Part shown: positions 25,409 to 33,739 of the stretch, piece after piece
Layout of the letters: each line of letters opens with the position of its first letter
Position numbering within the stretch: the first letter of the stretch is position 1
DNA from: Haloglomus halophilum
Lineage (GTDB): Archaea > Halobacteriota > Halobacteria > Halobacteriales > Haloarculaceae
Reading direction: 5' to 3'
Length of the DNA: 64,000 nt
NCBI RefSeq assembly: GCF_024298885.1
Contig: NZ_CP101166.1
Coordinates: 992,001 to 1,056,000, forward strand
The notes under the pieces: model-generated
What the model saw: the letters and a program-made list of their open reading frames with translations, nothing else
The model's database searches: none
What the model was told of the DNA's origin: nothing
Position numbers and translations under genes: made by a program

Positions 25409-26040
25409 GCGAACGAAGCGTTTCCCGACGGAAACAGGAGAAGCGGTGGTACACCGTGCTCGCGCCGGAGCAGTTCGACCGGCAGGAGCTCGGCCGCACC
25501 CCCGCCGACGAACCCGAACAGCTCTACGAACGCACCATCGAGACGACGCTCGGTGAGCTGGAGAACGACGCCAGCGAGAACAACACGAAGCTGACGTTCC
25601 AGATCAACGACGTCGGCTCGGACTCGGCGTACACGGAGTTCATCCGGCACGAACTCACCCGGGACTACCTGCGCTCGCTGGTCCGCCGTGGCTCCTCGAA
25701 GATCGCCACCTACGAGACCGTGCTGACGACGGACGACTACCGCGTCCAGATCCAGCCGGTCGCGTTCACGACCAAGAAGGCCGACCACTCCCAGGAGAAG
25801 GCGATCCGCCGGACGATGATCGACCTGACCCGCGAGGCCGCGGAGGACCGGACCTTCGAGGAACTCGTGGACGCGGTCGTCAACGGCCAGCTCTCCTCGG
25901 CCATCTACGCCGAGGCCAAGACCATCTACCCGCTCCGCCGGGTGGAGGTCCAGAAGATGACCCTCGAGGCACGCCCCGAGGAGGTCGCCGAGGAGGAGGA
26001 GACCGCCGTCGCCGTCGAGGACGAGGACGTCGAGGTCTGA
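25405..26040 (+). CDS. rps3ae: 30S ribosomal protein S3Ae
   Basis: A 211-residue small-subunit protein found in archaea and eukaryotes. KQEKRWYTVLAPEQFDRQEL at the start, SAYTEFIRHELTRDYLRSLV and the basic RRGSSKIATYETVLTTDDYR are diagnostic. KTIYPLRRVEVQKMTLEARP precedes an acidic tail of about 18 residues. It ends the rpsO operon; T-rich runs follow 8 nt later. Confidence 0.95.
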   Translation: MSERSVSRRKQEKRWYTVLAPEQFDRQELGRTPADEPEQLYERTIETTLGELENDASENNTKLTFQINDVGSDSAYTEFIRHELTRDYLRSLVRRGSSKIATYETVLTTDDYRVQIQPVAFTTKKADHSQEKAIRRTMIDLTREAAEDRTFEELVDAVVNGQLSSAIYAEAKTIYPLRRVEVQKMTLEARPEEVAEEEETAVAVEDEDVEV

Positions 26041-26047
26041 ACCCGAG

Positions 26048-26065
26048 CTTTTCCGTTCTCTTTTC
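26048..26065 (+). terminator. Oligo-T terminator after rps3ae
   Basis: CTTTTCCGTTCTCTTTTCG contains two TTTT runs directly after the operon's last stop. Archaeal termination relies on such T tracts. It lies 13 nt from the end of the convergent halocyanin gene and may serve the forward operon only. Confidence 0.45.
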
Positions 26066-26078
26066 GCTCCCGCAGTGG

Positions 26079-26492
26079 CTACTCCGTGACGACGACGGTC
26101 CCCTTCATCCCGGCGGCCTCGTGGGGGATGCAGTAGTACTGATACTCGCCGGGCACCTCGAAGGTGTGCGAGTAGGTCTCCCCCGGCTGGATGTTCCCGG
26201 CACCCGGCCACCCATCCACCGCCTCCTGCTGGGAGTCGGCGCCCCCGGAGGCGAAGTACGTCGCGTCCGCGGGGATGAGGCTCTCGTAGGCCGTGACGCT
26301 GTGGCCCCGGCTCCCGACGTTCCCCCAGACGACGGTGTCGCCGGCCGACACCTCGTACTCGACGGGCCGGAAGGCGTTGTGGACCATCCCCACGTCGTAG
26401 GAGTCGTCGGAGAGCGCCGCGCTCGACCCACAGCCCGCGAGGCCGACCGAGGCGGCGGCACCAGCCGTCGCGAGGAACGTCCGTCGCTTCAT
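26079..26492 (-). CDS. Halocyanin-like blue copper lipoprotein
   Basis: A 137-residue Tat-exported plastocyanin-fold electron carrier. MKRRTFLATAGAAASVGLAG is a twin-arginine signal followed by lipobox Cys21, so the mature protein is lipid-anchored outside the membrane. Type 1 copper ligands are present: His64 (SRGHSV), Cys121, His124 and Met129 in YCIPHEAAGMKG. This is shorter than fused halocyanins and has one domain. It likely shuttles electrons in the respiratory chain; partner oxidase is not encoded nearby. ATG 26492 has a TAAG element 27 nt upstream. Confidence 0.85.
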   Translation of the reverse strand: MKRRTFLATAGAAASVGLAGCGSSAALSDDSYDVGMVHNAFRPVEYEVSAGDTVVWGNVGSRGHSVTAYESLIPADATYFASGGADSQQEAVDGWPGAGNIQPGETYSHTFEVPGEYQYYCIPHEAAGMKGTVVVTE

Positions 26493-26597
26493 CACCTCGC
26501 GGTTGGGGTTCGGCGCGCTTAGGCGCCGTGGTTCGACCCTCGAATCCGGGCCTCGGCACGAGAGTTCAAGTAGGGTGCCGGGACCAGACGGCCCACC

Positions 26598-27896
26598 GTG
26601 CTCCCCGTGCTCCCGTCCGTGCCGCCGACGCCGCGCCAGCTCCCTCTCCGGGCGGCCGTCGACCTCGCCGGCGTCCGGTTCCTGCTCGACCCGGCGTTGG
26701 CGGCCACGGCACTGGCGTTCGTGGTGGGTGGGGTCCTCCTCGGCACGGTCAGCGGGCTGACGCCGGGGCTGCACGCGAACAACATGGCGCTCCTGCTGGC
26801 CTCCGTTGCGCCCGCGGTCCCCGGCCCGCCGCGGCTCGTCGGCGCGGCGCTGCTGGCGACCGGCGTGGTCCACACGTTCCTCGACGTGGTGCCCGCGCTC
26901 GCGCTGGGCGTGCCCGACCCCGCGATGGCCGCCTCCGCGCTGCCGGGCCATCGACTCGTGCTCGAAGGACGGGGCCGGGAGGCCCTCCGACTCTCCGCGC
27001 TCGGGAGTGGCCTCGCCGTCCTGCTCGCGGTGCCGCTCGCCATCCCCGTCACGCGGGCGATGGTCACGGCCTACCCGACGCTGCGGGCACATCTGCCGCT
27101 CGTCCTCGGTGGCGTGGCCCTCGTGCTGGTCCTCACCGAGCGCGACCCGTTCCGGATGCTCGTGGGCGCGGGGTCGTTCCTCGCCAGCGGCGCGCTCGGT
27201 TGGCTCACCCTCGACATCGACCCCGCCGCGCCGCTCGCCGTCGGCGGCGTCCTGACGCCGCTGTTCGCCGGGCTGTTCGGTGCGCCAGTCCTCGTGGACG
27301 CGCTCGGCGGGAGCGGTGTCCCCCCGCAGGGCGACACGACCGTCGCGACCGGACCGAAGGCCGTCGCCCGGCTCGGCGCCGTCGGCGCGCTCGCCGGCGC
27401 CGTCGTCGGCTACGTCCCCGGCGTCTCCAGCGCGGTCGCGGCGACGGTCGCCCTGCTCGCGGTCGGCGGCAGCGGCGCCCGCGGGTTCATCGTCACGACG
27501 AGCGGCGTCAACACCGCTAACTCCGTCTTCGCCCTGTTCGCGCTCGTCGCACTCGGCTCCCCGCGAACCGGCGTTCTCGTGGCGCTGGAGGAGGCGAAGA
27601 CCCCGCTGAACCTGCCGCTGCTCCTGGCCGCTGCTGGACTCGCAGCCGTCGCCGGCTTCTGCCTGGTCCCGGTGCTGGGCGACCGGTATCTCGAACGACT
27701 CCGTGACACCGACTACACCCGGCTGTCGGCCGCCGTCCTCGTGGGACTCGCCGCCGTCTCCTTCGTCTTCGCGGGCGTGCTCGGCGTGGGCATCTTCCTC
27801 GTCGCGGCGGGGCTGGGACTGGTGCCCGCTCGCCTCGGCGCACGCCGGTCACACCTGATGGGCGTGCTGATGGGGCCGCTCATCGTGGGGGCGTGA
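26598..27896 (+). CDS. TctA-like permease (tripartite tricarboxylate transporter family, archaeal type)
   Basis: A 432-residue membrane protein with about ten hydrophobic helices. It carries the two family signature loops, GTVSGLTPGLHANNMALLL near 50 and GYVPGVSSAVAATVALL near 275, which are internal repeats of each other. Archaeal members usually lack the small TctB and periplasmic TctC partners, and none is seen here, so the substrate is uncertain. The start is GTG 26598; TTCAAGTA about 28 nt upstream serves as promoter, and no usable ATG lies before MALLL. It is divergent from the halocyanin gene. Confidence 0.78.
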   Translation: MLPVLPSVPPTPRQLPLRAAVDLAGVRFLLDPALAATALAFVVGGVLLGTVSGLTPGLHANNMALLLASVAPAVPGPPRLVGAALLATGVVHTFLDVVPALALGVPDPAMAASALPGHRLVLEGRGREALRLSALGSGLAVLLAVPLAIPVTRAMVTAYPTLRAHLPLVLGGVALVLVLTERDPFRMLVGAGSFLASGALGWLTLDIDPAAPLAVGGVLTPLFAGLFGAPVLVDALGGSGVPPQGDTTVATGPKAVARLGAVGALAGAVVGYVPGVSSAVAATVALLAVGGSGARGFIVTTSGVNTANSVFALFALVALGSPRTGVLVALEEAKTPLNLPLLLAAAGLAAVAGFCLVPVLGDRYLERLRDTDYTRLSAAVLVGLAAVSFVFAGVLGVGIFLVAAGLGLVPARLGARRSHLMGVLMGPLIVGA

Positions 27897-27983
27897 TTCG
27901 TCCCGAACCAGCGAACATTCCAGACATAAGTTCTTCGAGCAGAGTTAGATGGATATCGAGGGGCTATTCGAGATATTCTGGGA

Positions 27984-29414
27984 CTAGTCTGCTGCCGCGA
28001 GGATATCGTCCCGCATCGCGTGGGCGAGCGCCTCCGCGCGCTCGCGGCTCGGTGCCTCGGCGTACACCCGGATGAGCGGTTCCGTCCCCGATTCCCGGGC
28101 CAGCACCCAGGCGTCGCCGAAGTCGAGGCGGTAGCCGTCGATGGTCGTGACCTCGGCGTCCGCCGCGGCAGCGTGGGCTTCGATGGCCTCGAGCATCGCC
28201 TCGCGCTCCGTGCCGCCGGAGTGTCCCACGTTCAGCCGGACGTTCTCGTAGCCGTCGAACGGGGCGACCACCTCCCGGAACGTCCGGCGGCCGTCGGCGA
28301 CGCCCGCGATGTCGCCGTGGCCGGCCAGCAACTCGCAGAAGCGGGCGGCCGTGTAGGCGCCGTCGCGGGCGAGGCGGTAGGGCGGGAAGAGGACGCCCCC
28401 GTTCCCCTCGCCGGCGACCGGGACGTGGGTCCCCTCGGCCTGCAGTTCCTCGATGCGCGTGATGATGTGCGTGCTCCCGATGGGCGTGAGTTCGAGCGCC
28501 GCGTCGGACCGCCGGGCAGCCTCGACGAGCCGCTGGGAGACGTTCACGGCGGAGACGGTGGCGTCCCCGGGTTCCAGGTCCGCGGCGGCCAGCGCCGCGA
28601 GGGTGGCGTCACCCTCGACGGGGTCGCCGGCGGCGTCGTAGAAGATGGCGCGGTCGGCGTCGCCGTCGTGGGCGATGCCGACATCCGCGCCGCGGGCCCG
28701 GACGAGTCGCCCGAGGTCGGCGAGATTGTCCGGGACGGGTTCGGGGTCGCGGCCCGGGAAGTGGCCGTCGGGCGTCGCGTTGACGGTGACGACCTCGCAG
28801 CCGAGTTCGCGGAACAGGTCGGGTGAGGTGAGTGCACCGGCCCCGTGACCGGGGTCGAGCGCGACCGTCAGGTCGGCACCGGCGATGGCCTCGCGGTCGA
28901 CCGCGTCGACGACGCTCTCGACGTACTGTCGTCTGGCGTTGTCGATGCGGTAGCTCCGGCCGGTCTCGTCCCACGAGGCGTGAGGCGGCCCGACGGCGCC
29001 GTCGGAGCGCATCGCGCGGACGTGTGCCTCCACGCGTTCGAGGTCCGAACGGTCCAGTTCGATGCCGTCGGCGCCGATGAGCTTCACGCCGTTGTACTCC
29101 GGCGGGTTGTGGCTGGCCGTCACCATCAGTCCCGGGACCCCCTTGCACTCGGCGTACGCCTGCAACCCCGGCGTGGGGACGACACCGAGTCGGTGGACAT
29201 CGAGGCCGACGCTGGTCAGGCCGGCGGCTGCGGCGTCCGCGAACGTCTCGCCAGTCCGGCGGGTGTCGCGAGCGAGCGCGGCCACCGGTCGGTCGTCACC
29301 CGGGACGTCCTCGCGCCAGACGGCGCCAGCAGCGCGCGCGACCCGGCCGACGAACGCGGGCGTCATCAGGTCACCGACCACACCGCGGACCCCGCTGGAA
29401 CCGAACACCTCCAT
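27984..29414 (-). CDS. Phosphomannomutase / phosphoglucosamine mutase family
   Basis: A 476-residue alpha-D-phosphohexomutase with all four domains. The catalytic phosphoserine is Ser101 in TASHNPPEYNG, the metal loop is DGDADR (250-255), the sugar-binding loop AGEGNGGVLFP, and the phosphate-binding loop ESGTEPLIR near 445. It interconverts hexose-1- and hexose-6-phosphates for glycan and glycolipid synthesis; the choice among mannose, glucose and glucosamine cannot be read from motifs. The start at 29414 gives the usual EVFGSSGVRG N-terminus. It is divergent from the beta-propeller gene at 29552. Confidence 0.88.
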   Translation of the reverse strand: MEVFGSSGVRGVVGDLMTPAFVGRVARAAGAVWREDVPGDDRPVAALARDTRRTGETFADAAAAGLTSVGLDVHRLGVVPTPGLQAYAECKGVPGLMVTASHNPPEYNGVKLIGADGIELDRSDLERVEAHVRAMRSDGAVGPPHASWDETGRSYRIDNARRQYVESVVDAVDREAIAGADLTVALDPGHGAGALTSPDLFRELGCEVVTVNATPDGHFPGRDPEPVPDNLADLGRLVRARGADVGIAHDGDADRAIFYDAAGDPVEGDATLAALAAADLEPGDATVSAVNVSQRLVEAARRSDAALELTPIGSTHIITRIEELQAEGTHVPVAGEGNGGVLFPPYRLARDGAYTAARFCELLAGHGDIAGVADGRRTFREVVAPFDGYENVRLNVGHSGGTEREAMLEAIEAHAAAADAEVTTIDGYRLDFGDAWVLARESGTEPLIRVYAEAPSRERAEALAHAMRDDILAAAD

Positions 29415-29551
29415 TCGGGTGGGCGTCCGTCCGGTCGCGTCAAAGGGGTTCCGGACAGCACCCCGCCGTCGCTATCCCGTGACGCCCTCGCCCACACCGG
29501 GAGCCGGAGCCGCACGGCAACCGCTTTGGGCGTGGCCGTCGGCGTTCGGAT

Positions 29552-30412
29552 ATGAGCGACGACGACATCTCCATCGACGAGAAGCGCGTCTACGGCGCGA
29601 AGACGGGCACGACGGCCGTGTTCGTCGCCACGGGTGCGGGGCTCGCGCGGGTCGAGATCTCGGACGACCTCGTCGGCGAGTTCGGCCTGGCCCACCGCGG
29701 CGGCGTCCACGACGTGGCCGGCGCGGACGGCAACCTCGCGCTCGCGGGCGAGGACGACGTGCGCCTCGGCACCGGCGACACCTTCCGCCCCACCGGGTTC
29801 GGCGACGCGACGGCTGTCGGCTGGCACGACGGTGCGCTCCACGCCGCGGGCGACGACCGTGTCCTCCGGTTCGACCCCGACGGCGACCCGACCGTCGGCG
29901 ACACCGACGACCCCGCGCCGGGTTCCTGGACGACCACTGCCGAAGTGGGCGAGGTGCGTGCCATCGTCGACGACATGGTCGCGGGTGCCGAGGGTCTGTT
30001 CCGCCTCGACGGCGACCGCCTCGGCCTCGCGGATGTCCGTGACGTGGCGCCCGCGGGCCCGCTTGCCGCGACCGGCGACGGGCTCTACTACCTCGGCAAC
30101 GGCTGGATGGACGCGCTCGCCGGCGACTTCCGGGCCGTGGCCGCAGCGCCCGACGGCCGCGCCCACGCCGCGACCCCGGACGCGCTGTACGCCCGCTCGC
30201 CCGCCAGCGAGGGGTACGACGAGGCCGCCTGGGTCGAGACCGACCTCCCGGTGGCCGGCCACGTCGTCGACGTGGCGTACGGCCCCGAGGCGACCTACGC
30301 CGTCACTGCCGAGGGGACCGTCCTGGCGAACGCGGGCGACGGCTGGCGCGACCGCTCGCTCGGCCTCCCCGGCGCACGGCGGCTGGCCGTCCCCGGCGTC
30401 TCGCTGGAGTAA
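29552..30412 (+). CDS. Beta-propeller protein resembling the HVO_0234 family
   Basis: A 286-residue acidic cytoplasmic protein without signal sequence. Regular 40-50-residue strand repeats (TAVFVATGAGLARVEI, GGVHDVAGADGNLALAGEDD, AVGWHDGALHAAGDD, AYGPEATYAVTAEGTVLANA) indicate a propeller of about six blades. I recall such a haloarchaeal family located next to phosphomutase and prs genes; the match was not checked. No catalytic residues are evident. It is transcribed toward prs, from which it is separated by a copy of the structured repeat. Confidence 0.6.
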   Translation: MSDDDISIDEKRVYGAKTGTTAVFVATGAGLARVEISDDLVGEFGLAHRGGVHDVAGADGNLALAGEDDVRLGTGDTFRPTGFGDATAVGWHDGALHAAGDDRVLRFDPDGDPTVGDTDDPAPGSWTTTAEVGEVRAIVDDMVAGAEGLFRLDGDRLGLADVRDVAPAGPLAATGDGLYYLGNGWMDALAGDFRAVAAAPDGRAHAATPDALYARSPASEGYDEAAWVETDLPVAGHVVDVAYGPEATYAVTAEGTVLANAGDGWRDRSLGLPGARRLAVPGVSLE

Positions 30413-30436
30413 TCAGCCGGAAGCGACGGCCGGCCC

Positions 30437-30553
30437 ATTCCACCACAGGAAGCGCCCGCTCGCCCCATCAGGCGGAGCCGGCGCGTCAGCGCCGTGCGGA
30501 GCCACGCCGGCGAGCGGGCGGGGAGGTGTGGGGGTACCCTGCTCGGCTGGAAC
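30437..30553 (-). ncRNA. Candidate structured RNA core, copy C (minus strand)
   Basis: This is a third, core-only copy in the 250-nt gap before prs. On the minus strand it reads TTCCA, then CCCCACACCTCCCCGC, stem GCCCGCTCGCC, a 44-nt apical region, stem GGCGAGCGGGC, GCGCTTCCTG and TGGAA. Stem arms are at 30509-30519 and 30454-30464. Three stem positions differ from copies A and B, each with a compensating change. The words CTACGAAGCCCTC just outside (near 30568-30580) echo the element ends. The long inverted arms are absent. Confidence 0.5.
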
Positions 30554-30662
30554 GACCACGAGCGACCGAGGGCTTCGTAGCCAACCTCGCCGCCATCCCC
30601 GACCTCGCTGCAAACGCCTGCCGACGGAAACGCTTGTTACCCTGCACGAGGGAGCCGCAGTC

Positions 30663-31511
30663 ATGATAGTCCCAGGGTCCGGGTCGCAGTCGCTCGCGGC
30701 GTCGCTGGCCGCCGCCCTCGACGAGCCCCTGGCCCCCGTCGAGTTCGAGCGGTTCGCGGACGGCGAGCTCCTCGCCCGTGTGCCCGACTTCGAGGGGTCC
30801 CGTGCGGTGGTGGTGGCGAGCACGGACTCCAGCGACGCCCACGTCGAGTTGCTCCAGCTGCAGGACGCCGTCGCCGACCGGGCCGACGAGGTCGTGACGG
30901 TCGTCCCGTACATGGGCTACGGCCGACAGGACCAGCGGTTCCGCGAGGGCGAGCCGGTCTCGGCGCGGGCGATGGCACGGGCCATCTCCACGGGAACGGA
31001 CCGCGTCCTCGTGGTCACCCCCCACGAGCCGGACGTCGGCGAGTTCTTCGACGTGCCGTTCGAGGCCGTCGACGCGTCGGCCCGCCTGGCCGAGCCGCTC
31101 CCCGACGACCTGCAGGAGCCGCTGTTCCTCGCGCCCGACGCGGGGGCCACCGACCTCGCGGCGACGGTCCGGGACGCCTACGGCGCCGGCGAGACCGACC
31201 ACTTCGAGAAGCACCGCGACCGGGAGACCGGCGAGGTCGAGATGGAGCCGTCCGCGGTCGACGCCGCTGGCCGCGATGTGGTCCTCGTCGACGATATCAT
31301 CGCCACCGGCGGAACGATGAGCGAGGCCATCGCACAGCTCCACGGCCACGCCGTCGGCCGCGTCTTCGTGACCTGCGTCCACCCGATGCTCGCGGCGAGC
31401 GCACGGACCCGGCTCGAACGGGCGGATATCGAGGCCGTCTACGGCACGGACACGCTGGAGCGAGCGTCGTCGTCTGTGAGCGTCGCCCCCGCAGTAGCCG
31501 AGCACCTCTGA
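30663..31511 (+). CDS. prs: Ribose-phosphate diphosphokinase (PRPP synthetase)
   Basis: A 282-residue enzyme making phosphoribosyl pyrophosphate from ribose-5-phosphate and ATP, the precursor of purines, pyrimidines, His and Trp. Features include [13 protein letters not shown] (ribose-5-P side), the flexible loop [20 protein letters not shown], and the PRPP motif [19 protein letters not shown]. It is of the shorter archaeal class. ATG 30663 starts [11 protein letters not shown], the standard N-terminus. Confidence 0.92.
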   Translation: MIVPGSGSQSLAASLAAALDEPLAPVEFERFADGELLARVPDFEGSRAVVVASTDSSDAHVELLQLQDAVADRADEVVTVVPYMGYGRQDQRFREGEPVSARAMARAISTGTDRVLVVTPHEPDVGEFFDVPFEAVDASARLAEPLPDDLQEPLFLAPDAGATDLAATVRDAYGAGETDHFEKHRDRETGEVEMEPSAVDAAGRDVVLVDDIIATGGTMSEAIAQLHGHAVGRVFVTCVHPMLAASARTRLERADIEAVYGTDTLERASSSVSVAPAVAEHL

Positions 31512-31599
31512 CCCGGCGCCGGCGCCCCGCTCCGGCCGCCACGGCAGCTATCCCCACGCAAAGACACGCGTTAAGTGGGTCCGGACCCAACGTTTTCCC

Positions 31600-32508
31600 A
31601 TGAGCGAGGCCACCGATCTCGAGGAACTCGAACGCGGCACGGAACTCGTCAAGCGCGGGTTCGCGAAGATGCAGAAGGGCGGTGTCATCATGGACGTCGT
31701 CAACCGCGAGCAGGCCCGCATCGCCGAGGACGTGGGCGCAGTCGCCGTCATGAACCTCGAGGCGGTGCCCGCCGACATCCGCAAGCGCGGCGGCGTCGCG
31801 CGGATGGCCGACCCCGCCAGCCTGACGGAGATCATCGACGAGGTCTCCATCCCGGTCATGGGCAAGGCCCGTATCGGCCACACGAAGGAGGCCGAGATCC
31901 TCGAGGCCGCCGGCGCCGACATGGTCGACGAGTCCGAGGTGCTCACCCCGGCGGACAACGAGTACCACATCGAGAAGGAGGAGTTCACGGCCCCGTTCGT
32001 CTGTGGCGCCAGGAACCTGCAGGAGGCGCTGCGCCGCATCGACGAGGGCGCCGCGATGATCCGCACGAAGGGCGAGGCCGGCACCGGCGACGTCAACCAG
32101 GCCGTCACCCACCAGCGCGCCATCAAGTCCGCCATCCGCGAACTGGAGGGCACGACGAAGGAGGAGCGCGAGAAGTGGGCCCGCGAGCACGAGGCGCCCG
32201 CCGACCTCGTCCACCAGACCGCCGAGATGGGTCGGCTCCCGGTCGTCAACTTCGCGGCCGGCGGCATCGCCACGCCCGCCGACGCCGCGCTGATGATGCA
32301 CCACGGCTGCGACGGCATCTTCGTCGGCTCGGGCATCTTCGGCGCCGAGAACCCCGAGGCGATGGGCCGGGCGGTCGTCGAGGCCGTCAACAACTGGGAC
32401 GACCCCGAGCGCCTCGCCGAGATCGCCACCAACGTCGGCAAGGGCATGAAGGGCGATTCCAACGTCGACATGCCCGAGGAGGAGAAGCTGCAGGGCCGCG
32501 GCGTGTGA
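31600..32508 (+). CDS. pdxS: Pyridoxal 5'-phosphate synthase lyase subunit PdxS
   Basis: A 302-residue (beta/alpha)8 enzyme that builds PLP from ribose-5-phosphate, glyceraldehyde-3-phosphate and ammonia. Signatures: [35 protein letters not shown] with the catalytic Lys, [16 protein letters not shown], and [20 protein letters not shown]. The glutaminase partner pdxT is not adjacent, so ammonia must come from a subunit encoded elsewhere. TTAAG about 28 nt before ATG 31600 provides a clean leaderless promoter. It follows prs by 88 nt but looks independently transcribed. Confidence 0.95.
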   Translation: MSEATDLEELERGTELVKRGFAKMQKGGVIMDVVNREQARIAEDVGAVAVMNLEAVPADIRKRGGVARMADPASLTEIIDEVSIPVMGKARIGHTKEAEILEAAGADMVDESEVLTPADNEYHIEKEEFTAPFVCGARNLQEALRRIDEGAAMIRTKGEAGTGDVNQAVTHQRAIKSAIRELEGTTKEEREKWAREHEAPADLVHQTAEMGRLPVVNFAAGGIATPADAALMMHHGCDGIFVGSGIFGAENPEAMGRAVVEAVNNWDDPERLAEIATNVGKGMKGDSNVDMPEEEKLQGRGV

Positions 32509-32571
32509 CCGACACCGGCATCGTCCCTCCACGGTAGTACTGGCAGCCCGGGCGACGAACCCCACAAGACG

Positions 32572-32577
32572 TTTACT
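32572..32577 (+). promoter_or_regulatory. TATA element upstream of the Tat lipoprotein
   Basis: TTTACT is centred 25-26 nt before GTG 32600 and only 13 nt before ATG 32588. Transcripts starting at normal spacing would omit the ATG, so GTG is the better start. Confidence 0.45.
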
Positions 32578-32599
32578 GCGGACGTTCATGCCGCCAGAC

Positions 32600-33022
32600 G
32601 TGTCTCCGATACCTCGTCGGCGACTCCTCCTGACTGCCGGTGCCGGAGGCATCGGTGTTCTCAGCGCCGGATGCACCTCCACTGGAGGGTCCCCACCCAC
32701 GGAGACCGGACGCCCCGACTCGGAACGTCGGGAGGACTTCCGATTCTCTAACGAGACGAACGCGGAGGTCACCCTTCGGATGTCCGTCACCGACGAGGAA
32801 TCGGGAGAGTCGGTCATGGAACGCTCGTACGAGCTGGCACCCCGCTCCGAGAGGGAACACGCGGTAGAGGATACGATTCCGGAACTACGCGACCAGCTCT
32901 ACGCCTACGATTTCAGCACGGACGCTGGACAGGAGGAAAGCTACGGGTACGCGCCATATCGGTCCACACAGCTGCGGGTGTACGTTCGGGCGACCGGAAT
33001 AGAGGTCCGGGAGGTCGCATAG
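32600..33022 (+). CDS. Tat-exported lipoprotein, 140 aa
   Basis: The protein begins SPIPRRRLLLTAGAGGIGVL and then SAGC, a twin-arginine signal with lipobox, so it should be lipid-anchored on the outer face of the membrane. The mature part has alternating strands (DFRFSNETNAEVTLRMSVTD, RSEREHAVEDTI, RVYVRATGIEVREV) like an immunoglobulin-type domain. This kind of small lipoprotein is frequent in haloarchaea; its role is unknown. The upstream ATG at 32588 would add four residues. A TATA-like TTTACT supports GTG 32600 instead. GC is lower than in neighbours. Confidence 0.65.
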   Translation: MSPIPRRRLLLTAGAGGIGVLSAGCTSTGGSPPTETGRPDSERREDFRFSNETNAEVTLRMSVTDEESGESVMERSYELAPRSEREHAVEDTIPELRDQLYAYDFSTDAGQEESYGYAPYRSTQLRVYVRATGIEVREVA

Positions 33023-33087
33023 CGTCTCGCATACGCGCGCCGAAGGCGCTGGCAAGCGAGGACACCCGAGGCGGAAAGATGCTCGTT

Positions 33088-33516
33088 TCAGTGTCGATAG
33101 TTCGTCGGAATCGAACTCGATATATCCGTCAGGTCGACCGCGGCCTCGGTGTACTGCATCACCTTCTGCATGTCGCCCTCCAGCTCGAAGACGCCGGACA
33201 TCATCCCGTCGACGGCGCCGATATCACCGTTGTTGAGGTCGATCCAGTCCGAGTAGGCGCCCCGGAGCACGAACCCGGCGTCGACCTCGTCGGGGTCGTC
33301 GACCTCCATCGCCCCGGTGGCCTCACCGTCCTCCAGCCCGATGAAGAAGTACCGCGTCTCGGGCAGGCGGTCGTCGGCCTCGATGACGTAGAGGAAGTCG
33401 CCGTTGAAGTCGACACCCCACCCCGCGCCCGTCTCGGCGTAGCTCTCGCTGGCGTTGACGCGCTCCTTGTACTCCTTCATCCACTCCTCGCTGGGGAAAT
33501 CGAGCTCCTCCGTCAT
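33088..33516 (-). CDS. SCP-2 sterol-transfer-like domain protein
   Basis: A 142-residue single-domain protein. DFPSEEWMKEYKERVNASES at the start, WGVDFNGDFLYVIEADDRLP and the C-terminal MMSGVFELEGDMQKVMQYTE match SCP2-like proteins, which hold a hydrophobic ligand in a beta-sheet cavity. In archaea the ligand may be a lipid or isoprenoid. ATG 33516 has TTTAATCA about 30 nt upstream. It is divergent from the large membrane protein at 33740, sharing the 223-nt promoter region. Confidence 0.72.
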   Translation of the reverse strand: MTEELDFPSEEWMKEYKERVNASESYAETGAGWGVDFNGDFLYVIEADDRLPETRYFFIGLEDGEATGAMEVDDPDEVDAGFVLRGAYSDWIDLNNGDIGAVDGMMSGVFELEGDMQKVMQYTEAAVDLTDISSSIPTNYRH

Positions 33517-33739
33517 GTTCGACGGACCGCACGCGTGGTCCGTGATTAAAGGTTCGGCCCTTCATACGACGCATCATTTAATTCGGAGTCGGACCGAGCG
33601 CGCGCAGCGGGCGGTTCGAGCAGGGCAGGTCGGGTCGGTCGGAATCGCCGGAAACCGGCGGAGTAGCCGGTATAAACCGCCGGAGAGCACCCCCGCAACG
33701 CTTTATTAGGTTGGGTTTACAAACGCTTGTAGACAGACA

